NCBI GenBank assembly: GCA_018398765.1
Contig: JAHBMJ010001316.1
Location: 1 to 32,652 of the forward strand
Direction of reading: 5' to 3'
DNA length: 32,652 nt
DNA from: Chromera velia
Taxonomy: Eukaryota; Sar; Chromeraceae
The notes beneath the pieces were generated by a model. It was not told the origin of the DNA and did not search any database. It was given only the letters and a program-made list of their open reading frames with translations. Of this stretch, positions 10,752 through 21,805 are shown one piece after another. Position 1 is the first letter of the stretch. Each line of letters begins with the position of its first letter. A program made the translations under genes and the position numbers.

Positions 10752-10872
10752 CTGAACGACAGCTGAGCAAAGAGGCTAACAAACAAAGGGGAGAAACAGA
10801 CCTATATGTGTGCTAAAACCCGTGTGTTCTACGTTCATAGTTTCTGCAAAAAATAGAAAAAAAGAATTTATA

Positions 10873-10908
10873 CCGTATATTTCATCACACTTTGCCCACT
10901 TTGAATTT
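10873..10908 (+). repeat. Internal third copy of the Tc1-like terminal repeat
   Basis: CCGTATATTTCATCACAC and the following bases match the left terminus at 9493 over about 35 bp in the same orientation. It is directly preceded by TA (10871-10872). No inverted copy is found just upstream that could close the first element. Confidence 0.75.
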
Positions 10909-11857
10909 CCCATACAAAAACTAGCCTTAGGGGGGTACTTCCGGCTGACCATTCATAGGCTGTGCGGCCCGGGCGTTCATGGTAGAGCACGCATACTAGG
11001 CGGCACACTGCAGCTTCTTTGCATATAGCGTCAAATCGGCTCTACCACTGTGGCTAGGGAATAGAGACTAGGTCCAATTTGCATAATCGGTGGGGGTGGT
11101 TGCTATCCAGTACATCGACCAAGTGATCAACCTCCAGGTTCGATCTCCAGTATCCACTTTTGAACTTTTTCAGGCCCTTTTGTTGCGTCCGTTCCTCCCA
11201 AAAAAAAGCCCAAACACGTCCATACTGCTCGTAAAAGGGCAAGAGGGAAGCAGCAGGCCTTTTCCCCATGATGATGTACCCCCGCAGCTCACAACTAAGA
11301 CTCCTCTTGTCTTGGTGCATGGGAACTTCAGAAGGAGAAGGAAGAGAAAAGGAAGAAACGGGCTACTGACAAACAAGCTCTTCAAGCGACCAACTGACAA
11401 GCTGTTGAATTGGAACAGAAACTATTGCTTCAAGAACTTCTATTCTACTTCTATGTTTCCCTTCTTTTAACAAGAGGGCAGAATAGGCAAAGTCACGGAC
11501 AGGGCTATAATATTGTAAAGAAGACATTCGCCAGTTTGCCCAGCCATGAAACCAGCCCTGCCTACTGTCTATCTTCATCGTTCTTTATTTCAAAAAAAAA
11601 TTTGACGGAATTTGGTTCTGTTATATGCACCAGGGTCTGTTTTATACTTATGGAGCCTTTGCAACGTGCAGAATCACCACTTGACATCTGAACGAAGACT
11701 CATTCCTTTGAACTCACTGATTAGGAGAGTTGTGTATATCTGATTATTGCATGCATGCAGTTTAATTTGCATGCATATGATGAAACAAGTCAAGCTCGGT
11801 CAAGCTTGTGGCCCCGCAATTGCCTGTACTCAATTTTTTGCTTGCCCGGACCACCAC

Positions 11858-11887
11858 AAAATGGGCAAAGTGTGATGAAATTTGCTG
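11858..11887 (-). repeat. Right terminal inverted repeat of the Tc1-like element
   Basis: Its reverse complement starts CAGCAAATTTCATCACAC. It is followed by the duplicated TA at 11888-11889 and the second part of the LTR. Confidence 0.85.
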
Positions 11888-12020
11888 TATATCGATTGGA
11901 GTGGCTACGGGTACACGCGCTTCCGCTCGGTCCCACGAGGCAGGCTCATACGTTCTTTCAACGCCACCAACCGGCCCATGCCAACGCTTAGAGGCGGCAC
12001 GGCTATGAGCATTCATGTCA
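11888..12020 (-). repeat. 5' LTR of the gypsy element, second part
   Basis: This matches 2682-2814 of the intact LTR and ends ATGTCA. The neighbouring CATAG corresponds to CGTAG left of the other LTR. Confidence 0.88.
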
Positions 12021-12427
12021 CATAGTATATATGATAGTGTATGCTAGAATTAATGCAGCAGCGCCCAGAGGGACTACTTCTATACATAGCCCCCCCCCCC
12101 TTTTTTAGCCCCTTTATATGTAATACCATTGCATAACTTTGAAGCTATTTTGTATGAGCCTCCATACCTAACTCCATACCTAACTCCATTGCATAACTTC
12201 AAAAAACTTGAAAAAGAAAAAAGTGAGGAAGCTGAGAATGAATTCAGAGAAGCAAAAAACGAGTTATACATAGCAAGCAAGGAGAGAAGAAAGGCCATGC
12301 GAAAAGAAGCAGCAAGACAGAAATACAAAAGAATTGAAGAGATAAAGAAACTTAAGAGATCAGAGAGCCAGGAGGAGCATGGAAGATCTGGAACAAGCTA
12401 GGCAAAAAGAAAGAGGTCAGAAAGGAA

Positions 12428-13747
12428 AACGCGCTGACAGAGGATGAGAAAGCAAAGAGATGGGCAGAACAATGGAAGGAGAACGAGGAGGAAACAAAGG
12501 AATAGGACGAGCAACTCACCTTTACAGACAGAAAGTCAGGAAAGGTGGTAAAAGCGAGGGTGACCAACTTATATAAGACTTTTGAGGCTCTCACAGAGGC
12601 AAGAGAATGGAGGATAAGAACAGACAGTATAAGAGACTGGATGAAGAAAACAAGAAATCCAAAGAAGGCAGCAGAGAAAGATGGAATGCCTCCAGGCGTC
12701 TTAGGGGTGATGGCAAAGTCAGAGTCGGTGGTTGACTGCTACAACTGCTTGTTGAATGTGTGTGTTTGCTTTGCATGGTGGCCAAAGGGGTGGAATGATC
12801 TAGTGATTGCTGCTGTTCTAAAGCCAAGAAAACCGCAAAACGTGCAGAAAGGACACAGACCAATTCATTTGGATTCTGCAGATGCGAAGTGGGGAGAACT
12901 GGGGATCAAAGATACGGTAGAGAAAGAGGGGAGCGGGAAAAAGAATGAAGTGCAGTTTGCATATAAGAAGGGGGTGGGAACTTTGAATGCTATTTTTCTT
13001 TTGCTTCAATCGATTGTATATTTTGAGTGTCTGTATGTTTCTTTCATTGATTTTACGAGCGCGTTTGATGAAGCGAGTCATCGGATGATGGAAGTTCAAC
13101 TGAGAAAGCATGGAGTGTCAGAAAAGACCATCAAGTGGGTGGCCGCATCTCTCCAGAACATTAGAGCAAGGGTGAGGGGAACGGACTGGTGGTTCAGAGA
13201 AAGCAAGGGGTCAAAGCAAGGTGGGCCGGCCGGTCCTTCTTTATTTTTTGCATATATTAACAACATGCCAGAAGAGATCAAGAAGAGAGCAAGGCTGACA
13301 GGGAGGGGGCCAGAGCTCCAGAGAGACGCAGACGGGTTGGAGGAAGACTTCCCTGTCGGCCTCTTTGCAGACGACACCTACCTGAAGTCAGCGGAGGCAG
13401 GGGAGATGGAAAGATTGCTGAGAGCTTTCAAGGAATACGTAGAGCCCCTCAGACTTCTTTTGTCAGACAAATCAAGGTTCATCAAGTTCTGCCGGTCAGA
13501 AAGGGAAAGGGAAAGAAAAGAATCTTTTGTTTTAGGAGGGAAAGAGTTAGAGCAGGCAAAGGAATACCCATATCTTAGTTTGTTGTTGACAGAAGATTGC
13601 TCAGTAGATACAATGATGAGAGAAAGAACAGTGAAAGCAAAAAGACTCTTTTTTATGCTGAAAAGTAAGATCACATCAGCAGGAGAGATTCCCCCAGCTA
13701 CTTGCTTCCATTGGTTCAAACAGACAGTGTGTGCTGTATGGCTGTGA
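12428..13747 (+). pseudogene. LINE-type reverse transcriptase
   Basis: RT motifs appear in order: WPKGWNDLVIAAVLKPRKP with GHRPIHL, QFAYKKGVGTLNAIFLLLQS, VSFIDFTSAFDEASHRMM (catalytic FIDF..AFD), SKQGGPAGPSLFFAYINNM and VGLFADDTYL (catalytic ADD). LSDKSRFIKF and YPYLSLLL follow. The frame from 12428 carries a TAG at about 12505 (KE*DE, plausibly a CAG) and is open from there to 13747. A frame change near 13735 then leads to the remainder of the protein. The domain is RT of the non-LTR class; the precise clade was not determined. Confidence 0.85.
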
Positions 13748-15137
13748 AGTGCATTCACATTCACAGGAGTCTTTGGCAGACTTCGATCGATTGCAGAGGA
13801 GGTTCATTCGATGGGTTTTCCAGTTGAGAGAGAAAGAAAGCATACACACAACCTTTTTAGAGGCAGGCTTGCTCCCCATTGACTTAGTTGTAGCTCAGAG
13901 AATGCTGTTGTGGGCACAAAAAGTTCTGAAGAAAGCAAAAAATACAGCAACAGGCCATGCGCTTGCCAAGTCAATTCAGGAGGGGGTGGACAGTGATTTG
14001 AAGGGGAGAAGACAACATCCTTTTCACTTTTTTCCTCATCTGAAGAAATGTGCTCAAACTCTTTTTCCATACAGACGAAGCAAGTTTTTTTGTATCAGGA
14101 AAGAGCCAGAAGCAGCAGGAAGACAGCCGGCATTTAAACAGAGAGACCAGATAGTAAGATGAGTTAGCGTACTACAGAGAGAATCGGTAGCAAAAAAAAA
14201 GAACGAAGTCTTTGCGGAAAGAATAGAGAGCGCAATGCAAAAGAAAAAAGAAAACGAGAGAAAAGAACTGCAAGAAAGATCACTGATGTATCCGATTCAT
14301 ACTGTAATATCAAACGAAAACTACTTGAATTTGTGGTTGCACAGCAAACAGACAGATGAAAGAAATAGAGAAAACGGTCTCTCAATTGAGAGAGAAAGCA
14401 TCGGGTGGACCCCTGTGTGCTACAGAAAAGTTGCACCCTGGTCAGTCCACAGAAGAAGAGCAGCATTCAGGGTAGGAAAGAGGAGCCTTGAGGTTAATAA
14501 GGGGAAATTCTCTCTTGATGGAGGGAGGGGGACCCTGCTACAAGACAGAAAATGTATTGTTTGCTTTGATCTTCTTGACATCTAGGTGGTTGAAGACGAA
14601 GTGCATGTTCTGACCGAGTGTCGGACTTCCTTATATGATGCCGAAAGGGCTGTTTGCTTGCAGGCTCTTTCAGACACATGAAATGAAGGGAGGGGAGAAA
14701 GAACAGCAGGAAAGCCAAAATGGGGAGAGGGAACAAACAGGAAGACAGAAAGCTTTGCCTTGTTTTTTTTTCTTTTAATTGAGACAGATGGAAGCGTCGA
14801 CAAGTTTTTGAAGGATGTTGTCACAAAACGAGCTGCCGTAAAGGAATGCCGCAAGAGAAATGCATGCAGCCTGCAAGATGTATCAAGCATCCAGCTGGAC
14901 CAAGCCCACCAAATCCTTTGGTCAAATGAAAAGGAAAGAAATAAAAGACAGGCAGAGTATTCAGCAACATGGCAGCAAATGAAGCAAGCAAAGGAAGAGG
15001 GAGAAACCAAAGGGTTGAGTGACTGGAAAGTAATGAGATTGGCCTCTAATCGATCGACCATTTGTTTTGAGATGCCTCCGTTTGAAGCCTGTTTAAGCTC
15101 TGCCGGGTCGATCGGCGGGCCGCAGCATCATCAGTGA
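13731..15137 (+). pseudogene. LINE ORF2 C-terminal region with CCHC knuckle
   Basis: The frame continues after a shift as VLYGCEVHSHSQESLADFDR, the conserved VLYGxExW segment that follows RT in many LINEs. It runs on through stops at 14160 and 14583 and one more near 14680, all in one frame. CIVCFDLLDI, a stop, then VVEDEVHVLTEC gives C-x2-C-x13-H-x4-C, the terminal zinc knuckle common to LINE ORF2 proteins. Beyond about 14760 the frame is open but has no recognisable domain. Confidence 0.7.
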
Positions 15138-16243
15138 GAGTTGATTGATTGTAGTCTTTCGCATGCGATTGATAGTAATTGATTGATTATCACGTAAACA
15201 GTTTGCAGCACAGGTCTTTTTGGCCTGTGCGGGCCGGCCAGGAAGGTCCGATGCGTGTATGCGCTTTTCCTGGATGTCGCACGTCGAGCGCTCGGCATTG
15301 GGGCAGGAGGGCAATCCTCCAGACATTAATTCTATCCTATTCTATCCTATCCTATATCCCATATATATCTACATGTCGAGAGAACGCACGTTTTAAAGTA
15401 CGTTTGCACCTAGGTTTCCACAGCTCGGCTTGTCCACTCTGACCAGACTAGTTGAGGAAAGCCAGAAGAGACCCTAGAAGAGACCAGACTTCTTATATAT
15501 ACGTATGTATGTAATAGTATGTAGTTTTACTAATGTACTAGGTAGTATATATCTGATGTACATGCATCCACGAGAAAACACTGCTTCAAAACAGTACAAA
15601 ACAGGCGTGCTTCGAGAAACACATTATACACGCTGCTACGCCCTTCTACTTTCGTCTATCTTTAGTGTCTACCAGTGTTTACAATGGAATTAAACCCTTT
15701 GTCTAGCCCTTTGTGCAGCAGTAAACCGACTCTGCTCTACTATGCATCTCTCTGCGTTATGGTCGGTTATGGTTAACCAGTGCGAATTCAGCTGAAAGTA
15801 CCAAATCAAGAGACCGAAGCTTAAAGGGCAGTCTGGAGCACTGAACACATTCCAGTGAGATAACTCTGCACGCTTTGCAGTTAAATGTGCGCCCTTTGCT
15901 TCACTGTAGCCTTCACATCTTTCCTCCGTACGTATACGTACGTATGAAACGCGGACAATGACGCGGAGCCCCCCCCCCGCTTTCTTTTTCTGTACAGTTA
16001 ATTCGGATTCGAAGCAGCGAGCCTCACAAAAGGAAGGAGCCTCGCTCTGAGAGCTCGTGGAATCAGCAGCAGCTGTGTCTGAATAGGGCAACAGGGTCGT
16101 ACGGGGACCGCCACTTGCCTGCCTGCCGCCTGTCCACCCATGCAGCTCCTTTAATTTCTGGAAGGGCAATGCAGTCTAGGGTGACACTGCTGCAATGCCT
16201 CTCTCCCTCCCTCCCTCCGTCGGCATGCAGTGTGTTCGTTCGA
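15138..16243. other. Intergenic / 3' UTR region, no gene seen
   Basis: This lies between the LINE remnant and the stop codon of the minus-strand PCGF-like gene, whose 3' UTR it must contain at the high end. It holds a TCTATCCTAT short repeat (15330-15350), AT-rich TATATA/TACGTATG words (15490-15560), and a perfect 16-bp palindrome built from CGTA/TACG at 15927-15942. Reading frames here, including one of 159 codons on the minus strand, resemble nothing known. Confidence 0.5.
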
Positions 16244-18828
16244 TCAGCCTCCAGAGCCCTCACTGCCTGCAGAGGAGCTAGGGAAACGGCGCGTCGGACT
16301 CCTCCTGCTGTGACAGGTTGGTGGGAGGGGCATGGGAGGGGCGGGCAGGGTCCGCTGGGAGGNNNNNNAGACGGGAGGGGGGAGGGCAGGGGGGGGAGCT
16401 TCACTCGAAGGAAAGGGGACATCTTCGCTTCCTTTTTCCTTTCTTTCTACCTCTTTCAATCCCCCCTCTTTCGGTTGGTCGGAGTCGTAAGCAGAGGAAT
16501 ACTGAGGAGGGCCATTTGCCGTGGAATTCTCAAAATGAGAAAGCAGGTGGTGGGAGGCAGAGGTCGACTGGCCTTCACAAGGACCTTCGACTCTCTCGAT
16601 CGAACTAGCAGCCGCTCCCTCGTCGTCTCTTTCATGGGAGGTCTCTGCTGCAGGGTTGAAGGCAGCAGCCTCTGCTGCTGTTGCTGTTGGGTGACTCTCC
16701 CTTTCTCTTTCCTCGTCGTGAATTCGAATGTGGTTCTCATTCCTTGCATCCATAATATGGTCCACTGAAAGACCTTCTGAAGAGTAGAGCACCTCTCTTT
16801 CTGTGTCTGCAACAGCGTGCTGTGGTTCCTCAACACCGCCCTCTTCTCTTTCAAATTGGACTTCGGACCTCTCTGCCGCTAGCCCCTTCTCGTCTTCTTC
16901 TTCTTCTTCTTCTCTTCTTTCCTCTTCACCCTCTTTCTTCTCTCCCTCGTCCTTTCTTTTCTCACCCCTTTCATTTTCATCAAGGGAGTCATCGCTGTGT
17001 CCTTTTTTCGGAGGAGAAGCTGCAATGACAAAAATTTGAGGGATCCCCTGAGGTTCATCGCTTCTCTCCCTCCCCCCACCGTCTTGTGCTCCTCCTTCCA
17101 TGATCATCGCGGCGTCCCCCTCACAATCCTCTCCTCTCTCTTCAAGAACGCTCTCTCGCTCTCTCTGCCCTTCCTCCTCCTCCTCTCTGTGCACATCAAC
17201 CATTGCGACATCTCCATCCTCATCCTCGCCCTGTATCTCTCTTTCTTCCTTTTCACTTTCTTCTCCTGCAACCTCTATTCCAGCTGCCCTCTTCACTTCT
17301 GTACCTTCCGGCACCTGCACTCCTTCTCCCTGGGTGTCTCCCATCATCTCCACATCAGCCGAGACCTCCTGAGGCTGGGGTGAGGAGGGAGATGGAGACC
17401 CCACAGACTGAGAGACAGCCTCTGCCTCCACCTCTTCTTTCGACTCCTCTTCGATCGTCCCGAGACCCTGCCTGCTGGCAGGAGGAGGGCGGGATGACAG
17501 TGTGGCTGCTAGAGCGGCTGCGGCAGCTGGTGCATTTACAAGTCTCGGCTTGCTGTCAGAGCGCGATGGTGCTCCCCTGACGCTGCTTGCTGCGCTTGCT
17601 GGCATTGAAGGGGCCCCTGAGGGCCTCTCCCTGAGGTCAACTGAGGCTGACGGAGAGGGGGCGGCAGACCTGTTGAGGGGCTGAAAGGGGTTCAGGGACA
17701 CAAACGGCGGTGCTCGTCCTTGGTGTGCATGGTAATAGAGCTCCAGTACCTTCGAGAAGTCTGTCGCGATTCTTTTGGATCGACTGCAGAGGAGAAGGGA
17801 GGGGGGAAGGGAGGAGACGGTGAGGGACCGACCTTCTGGAGATTCACCATAAGAAGGAAGGGAACAAGTCAAACGCGAAAGAAAAACCATCGCAGTCGCA
17901 GCAGCGCCTCACCATCCCAATGAGAAGACTCCCGCACAATAAGAGGAAGAGATAACATACCAAGAATAAAAAGCCTATCTGCGCTGCGGGATTCCCTCGA
18001 GACGCCTCCATGCATGTCGTGGCTTACATCTCTTCTCTGGCTCTCGTTAATCTATTCTTTTTAAAAGATGTTTTATTAAAAAGAAAGGTCTGAAATCCGG
18101 CACTGGCTTTTCACGTGCATTGGTTCTCACTCTCTGCCTCCCGTCTCTCCGTGCTAGCAACGGGCCAACCAATCGATGAAGAACCAAGCACTGAAGCGTG
18201 AACAGACCAACCAGCACACCCATCCAGCCACACACCGACCCACCCAACCATGCAGCCATCCACCCACTCAACCAATCAACCAACCAAATGAATTGAATGC
18301 TGTGAGACGGCGGAAGCCTCTCGCCATCGGAGAAGAAAATCGAAATCTGCAAGGCAAGACAGAGACAAATGACATTTGCAAGTCAGGATGTGTGATATGA
18401 GGTGACACGACAAGATTAACGTGTTGAAATAAGGAGGGGTGAAATGAGAGAGCAACAAAAAAGGGATGGACGCAAACCGAAACATGACAACAAAAAAACA
18501 AGTGAGTCATTTCTCGCCTCTCGTTGGCCCCTTCCCTGCAATCTGTCCACACACAAAAAAAAAAGATTCTGTACCCCATGATTCCCGTTCTTTCGCTCTG
18601 TATTGAATCTCTGTATGTATGTGTGTATGTATGTATGTATGCATGTATGTATTAATATGCACGCACCAACGAACCTCCTTGTCTGCCAATTCACCCAAGT
18701 CTCCCAGCTGCCCCGACGCCTCAACTTTGAATCGCGTGTACGCTGCCAGATCCCCCACAGAGATCATACTGTTCAGCCGCAGAAACGGCATCTCGAGGCG
18801 GGGAATGCTAGACCTGCAGACACACACA

Positions 18829-18880
<52 letters not shown>

Positions 18881-21759
18881 GAACGAAAGGGAAATGGCAC
18901 AGGGAGGCATCCAGGGCGAAAGTAAACAAATCGTGACAATTTGTCCACGAGTCCACACAGCACAACTAACTCGATCAACCCCCAGTCCTTCCTTCCTTCC
19001 TTCCTTCCTTCCTTCACATATGATGGACGCTCGGGCCCCTTCCGGTCCGCTCTCCACTCCTGTCCGAGACACTCGACCCAGAACGAGTGCTCAAGGTTCC
19101 CCTTCATGCTCTCCCCCTTCATTCAGACACCGACTCATCGATCGAGACTGACGATGGCACAGGCATCAGGTGGACTGTCACATCCGTCTTCAGGGCGCGC
19201 CTGTGTTCCTCTGCACGCCCACAAAAGTCGAGGAGAGAAAGAGGGAAGGATAAGTATGAAGGGAAGGAATGAATTGACTATGCAGAGAGCGAGAGAGGGA
19301 AGTGCGAGGGGAGGGTGCGAAAGGACAGGGTGGGGCGGTACAACATTCATTTACCATACAGGAAAAAAGAAAGCAAACGGAGTTGCACTACATATACAGA
19401 TTGCATGGTTTGCTTCGGCGAGACAGATAGCTGAAAAAAATACATCAGTACTCTGTTTGTCTCTTTTTTTTTTTTTCCTTTCCTCCTCTCCATGAGTGCA
19501 ACAGGAGTATGAAGAGACCCGAAGGCGCCAGATCCATACACACAGGCAGTCAAGCAGGAAGACAGACGGACAGACAGACGGACAGACGGATAGGCAAAAA
19601 CAAGCAGGAATTTCACAGACAGACCATGAGTCAAAGCATTAAAGTACTCTTTCGTCGCCTCCTCAGGCTTTCCACTTCCATCTACACCCCCGACGGCCCC
19701 ACTCCTCTCCACCTCAAAAGAGCGCATTGGAGGCACAGCAGCAGGCCCCCCCCCGTCTGCCTGGCCCCCTTCCGCCCCCTGGGCTCCAGGTGAGAGTGGA
19801 AACTGGGCAGCGCCAGAAGACGATGCCGCCCCCTCGCCATCCCCCCCCTGATGTCCCAACGCTGCTGCCGAGGGAGACGTACCAAAATGCTGCTGCGAGG
19901 CGTCTTTCTCTTTCTCTGTATTTTCTCCATTTGCCCCCAAAGCTTTGCGCGCCTCCTCCTTCTCCTCTGTCTCCTTTGCCTGCTGTTCCACTCTCGCCTT
20001 GTAGGCAGCGATCAAAGAGCCCACGGAGGCAGAGCGGCCCTCGGTCTCCTCCGTCCTATTCAGGGCATCCAGAGGACATCCTGAATGAATGAAGGAATCA
20101 ACCAGGCAGACAGACAGACAGGGAGACAGGGAGAAGAACGGGGTTCAGGGTGACGCAAGGGAGAAAGTGAAGAAAGATACTCACACACGAGACAGACAAG
20201 TCATGAGGCTCTCCATGCTCTCCACAGGAGAACTCTGCCCTCTCGCAGACTCCAAAAGAAAACCATCAGAAGAGAAGGAAAGGAAAGGAAGGGCAAGAAG
20301 AGAACAAAAAACAAGAGAGAGTAATGAAGACAAAAAATGGACCCGGGAAGGGCACACCAAATGAACGAGACATAAAAAAACAGAAAGAAAGAGACGACAA
20401 GAGACACACACCAAGGAAAGGAGTTGTTTTTTCTTTTTCCTTTTTGGCAAACATTCCCAATTCGCTCCTGGACCCACGGTCGGACCGAATGGTGCACCGA
20501 CCCACCGACCGATGAAATCTTCCAGGGCCTTTCGTTCGGCAGCTTCTTTTTTTGTGAAGTTGGGAAACAGCTTTTGACTCAGATTCAAGATGGCCCGATC
20601 AGACACCACACACTGGAGGTAATTGCCCTCGAACGGCTGACTACACCTGCATGCATGCATGGACGGGTGGGTCAATGAATAAAGAAAGAAAGAAAGAAAG
20701 AAAGGAAGGAAAGAAAGAAAGAAAGAAAGAAAGAAAGAAAAGAAAGAAAGAAAGAAAGAAAGAGAAAAAGAAAGAAAGAAAGAAAGAAGTGAGTACCGAA
20801 AATTCATTCAACGAGCCTTCCTTTTGGCTGCAGGAGACAGACAGCTGGCCAGGTGCAGGAAGGAGGGAGGAAAGGAAGGCGAGAAACCCAGACAAATCAC
20901 AGCACAGTGGATCACCGGGGGGGGCAAAAGAAAAAGGGCCAAGCAGATCGAGCCGTCTGATCTCTCTTCCATTTCTCGTATCTTCTCTTTCCCAATTGCT
21001 TCACACCATGTCCGACCAGGCGCCTCTTCATCATGTCTAACTCTGCTGTTTATTTTCTTTCTGCCTTAGAAAGAGAAGTCCGGTTTTCTTTCCCTCGGCC
21101 CTCCCCTTTTCCCTTATCCTCTCTGACGACCGGCTCTTTCCCCTCTCCTTGCAGTACAGAAACGACTGAAGATTCTTTCGGGACTCACCTCGGGCACTTT
21201 TTCCCCTCTTGGTAAATGTACTCCACGATGCAGCTCCGGCAGACTGCGGAACCAGCGAAAAAAAACATGCAAAAAGAAAATAAGAAAAGAATGAAGCACT
21301 TTTTCTGCACGCGGCCGGAAAAAAGAACAAGAAGGGAAAGAAGTGGAGTCTTAAGACAGTAAAAAGCAAGCCTTACTGGACCTCCTGCACGAGTGAATGT
21401 GACTCAGGAAGAGCGTCTGTATGACAGCTACGGCAAGGATGATATGCTCAAGCAGTCGGACCCACATGCCCGTCCTTGTGCCTTGGCTCACTCACTCACT
21501 AAGTCGTTTACCCCCTCAATCAATCACACATTCGGATATCCCGCCTGACGACGGAGGAGCCTCTCATACGATTGTGTGGGGGGGGTGAGTGGAACAAGTT
21601 ATTCTCTGTTGACTTTCTTTGGGCGCGTTTCCCCCCTTTCTTTTTCTGTGTGCAAAGAAAGGAGAGAAAAAAGAGAGAGAAAGCGAGACAGCAAGAGAGA
21701 GAGAGAGAAAGGAAGAAAGAGAAAGAGAAAGCGAGAGGAAAAGAAAGAAAAAAAGAGAG

Positions 21760-21805
<46 letters not shown>

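Larger units (their letters stand above)
9493..11887 (+). mobile_element. Tc1/mariner-type DNA transposon inserted in the gypsy LTR
   Basis: The boundaries are fixed by comparison with the intact LTR: GAAGC-TA lies left of the insertion, TA-TATCGATT lies right, and the empty site reads GAAGCTATATCG. The termini 9493-9522 and 11858-11887 are inverted repeats matching at about 26 of 30 positions (core ATTTCATCACACTTTGCCCA). It carries a decayed transposase at about 10017-10751. A third copy of the terminal sequence at 10873, also preceded by TA, suggests that a shorter related element (10873-11887) may be nested or fused within it. 10910-11855 contains no recognisable gene. Confidence 0.88.
2538..12020 (-). 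mobile_element. Ty3/gypsy chromovirus-type LTR retrotransposon, decayed, with nested Tc1 insertion
   Basis: The element runs on the minus strand: 5' LTR at high coordinates, then gag with CCHC knuckle, protease, reverse transcriptase, RNase H, integrase (HHCC then DDE core) and a chromodomain, ending in the 3' LTR at 2538-2814. LTRs start TG and end CA (the right copy reads TA at the start). Flanks CGTAG (2533-2537) and CATAG (12021-12025) look like a 5-bp target duplication differing by one CpG transition. A purine-rich tract abuts the 3' LTR (2815-2835, read on the minus strand). No canonical TGG primer-binding site is visible next to 9347. Removing the nested insertion gives an original length of about 7.1 kb. 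The coding region has about eleven in-frame stops but only two evident frame changes, so it is not functional. Confidence 0.92.
12129..15137 (+). mobile_element. Non-LTR (LINE-type) retrotransposon, 5'-truncated and decayed
   Basis: The stretch begins with a Lys/Glu-rich helical segment (12190-12500), followed by the RT domain, a C-terminal region and a CCHC knuckle. This is the order of the 3' half of a LINE ORF2. No apurinic endonuclease domain is visible upstream; the element adjoins the gypsy LTR at 12020. The true 3' end is not certain: the frame is open to 15137, and a short TCTATCCTAT repeat at 15330-15350 could be a terminal microsatellite tail. Boundaries are approximate. Confidence 0.75.

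Noticed and set aside
11133-11144. GGTTCGATCTCC resembling a tRNA B box
   Set aside because: No A box at the right distance and no cloverleaf could be drawn; lies inside the transposon.
11090-11470. 126-codon frame in the right half of the Tc1-like insertion
   Set aside because: No transposase or other motif; composition does not look coding.
15690-16169. 159-codon minus-strand frame beyond the PCGF-like gene
   Set aside because: No domain and no homology; lies in its probable 3' UTR.
20188-20255. Possible extra exon in the PCGF-like gene (would encode ESARGQSSPVESMESL...)
   Set aside because: Its frame can be fitted only with weaker sites, while the exon ending at 20510 joins that starting at 20080 directly in phase. 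Kept as an uncertainty, not annotated.
20820-20870. Possible small exon after the RING exon at 21189
   Set aside because: Joining 21189 straight to 20646 completes the last CPRC of the RING exactly; inserting this piece would either break the motif or introduce a stop.
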